Assembly (NCBI GenBank): GCA_903879975.1
Contig: CAIRNL010000341.1
Location: forward strand, 1-6,650
Direction of reading: 5' to 3'
DNA: 6,650 bases
Source: an uncultured Chloroflexota bacterium
GTDB lineage: Bacteria; Chloroflexota; Anaerolineae; Caldilineales; Caldilineaceae
Shown here: in pieces, positions 6,589 through 6,650 of the stretch
Layout: each line of letters begins with the position of its first letter
Position numbering within the stretch: the first letter of the stretch is position 1
Program-made: the position numbers and the translations under genes
The notes under the pieces: generated by a model
The model's input: the letters and a program-made list of their open reading frames with translations, nothing else
Told to the model about the DNA's origin: nothing
Databases searched by the model: none

Positions 6589-6604
6589 AGTCAGATTGTT
6601 TGCC

Positions 6605-6650
6605 ATGCTCGATTACGCCGAACATGACCTGCTCGCCCAGGTTGCCGCCA
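6605..6650 (+). CDS. N-terminus of a probable SorC-type sugar-responsive regulator (partial)
   Basis: Only 15 codons are visible: MLDYAEHDLLAQVAA. This pattern (short polar lead, LL-x-K/Q-VA) is how many SorC-family transcription regulators begin, just before their helix-turn-helix (typically LYY-x-EGLTQ-x-EIA). That resemblance is from memory and the segment is very short. Supporting context is a near-consensus promoter, a palindromic site over the leader, and the position beside sugar kinase, isomerase and aldolase genes. No Shine-Dalgarno sequence precedes the ATG; an in-frame TTG at 6596 is an alternative start, also without one. The gene runs off the right edge. Confidence 0.4.
   Translation, partial: MLDYAEHDLLAQVAA

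Noticed and set aside
6332..6625. Open frame of 97 codons on the - strand at the right end
   Set aside because: It overlaps the aldolase C-terminus, the strong + strand promoter and the start of the next gene, and has no recognisable protein pattern.

Overview
The window looks like a carbohydrate-use region from a bacterium of moderate to fairly high GC, most likely a member of the Chloroflexota. That placement is an inference from two things: the style of the Asp-box propeller protein (blades built as 'SP-x-F/Y...D...lFAG...G-lRS-x-DGG-x-sW'), and its mixture with CUT1-type sugar transport and FGGY/SIS/class II aldolase genes. No rRNA or other firm phylogenetic marker is present. All recognised genes lie on the + strand and are tightly packed, apart from two gaps of about 340 and 200 bases that carry unusual dyad symmetry.

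Region 1 (1-2987) is the end of an operon. It begins with the C-terminal part of a sugar ABC transporter permease of the MalG type. Twelve bases later comes a complete but strongly divergent GroEL-type chaperonin (549 aa). Overlapping its stop codon by one base (TGATG) is a six-Asp-box beta-propeller protein. The chaperonin keeps the GDGT nucleotide loop, but the two other acidic residues needed for ATP hydrolysis in GroEL (D52 and D398) align with Asn and Arg. It also lacks the conserved SPYF apical motif and the GGM tail. No groES and no CIRCE element are visible. This chaperonin-propeller pair, apparently co-transcribed with a sugar importer, is the least expected part of the window.

Region 2 (2988-3329) is a gap with no convincing gene. 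It holds two matching CAGAC-N3-GTCTC dyads, a perfect 8-bp stem-loop and two further dyads immediately before the next ribosome binding site.

Region 3 (3330-6407) is a three-gene catabolic cassette: a short SIS-domain sugar-phosphate isomerase without CBS domains, an FGGY-family (xylulokinase-like) sugar kinase and a class II zinc aldolase of the GatY/KbaY/FbaA family. Together they suggest phosphorylation of an imported sugar, isomerisation and retro-aldol cleavage to DHAP plus an aldehyde. The sugar cannot be named from sequence alone, and substitutions in the SIS active site suggest it is not the standard arabinose 5-phosphate.

Region 4 (6408-6650) contains a possible attenuator-like set of pairing arms and a near-consensus sigma-70 promoter. 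A 12-bp palindrome with repeated half-sites surrounds that promoter, and the first 15 codons of a gene follow. Those codons resemble the beginning of a SorC-type sugar-responsive regulator, which would be a natural autoregulated controller for the cassette.
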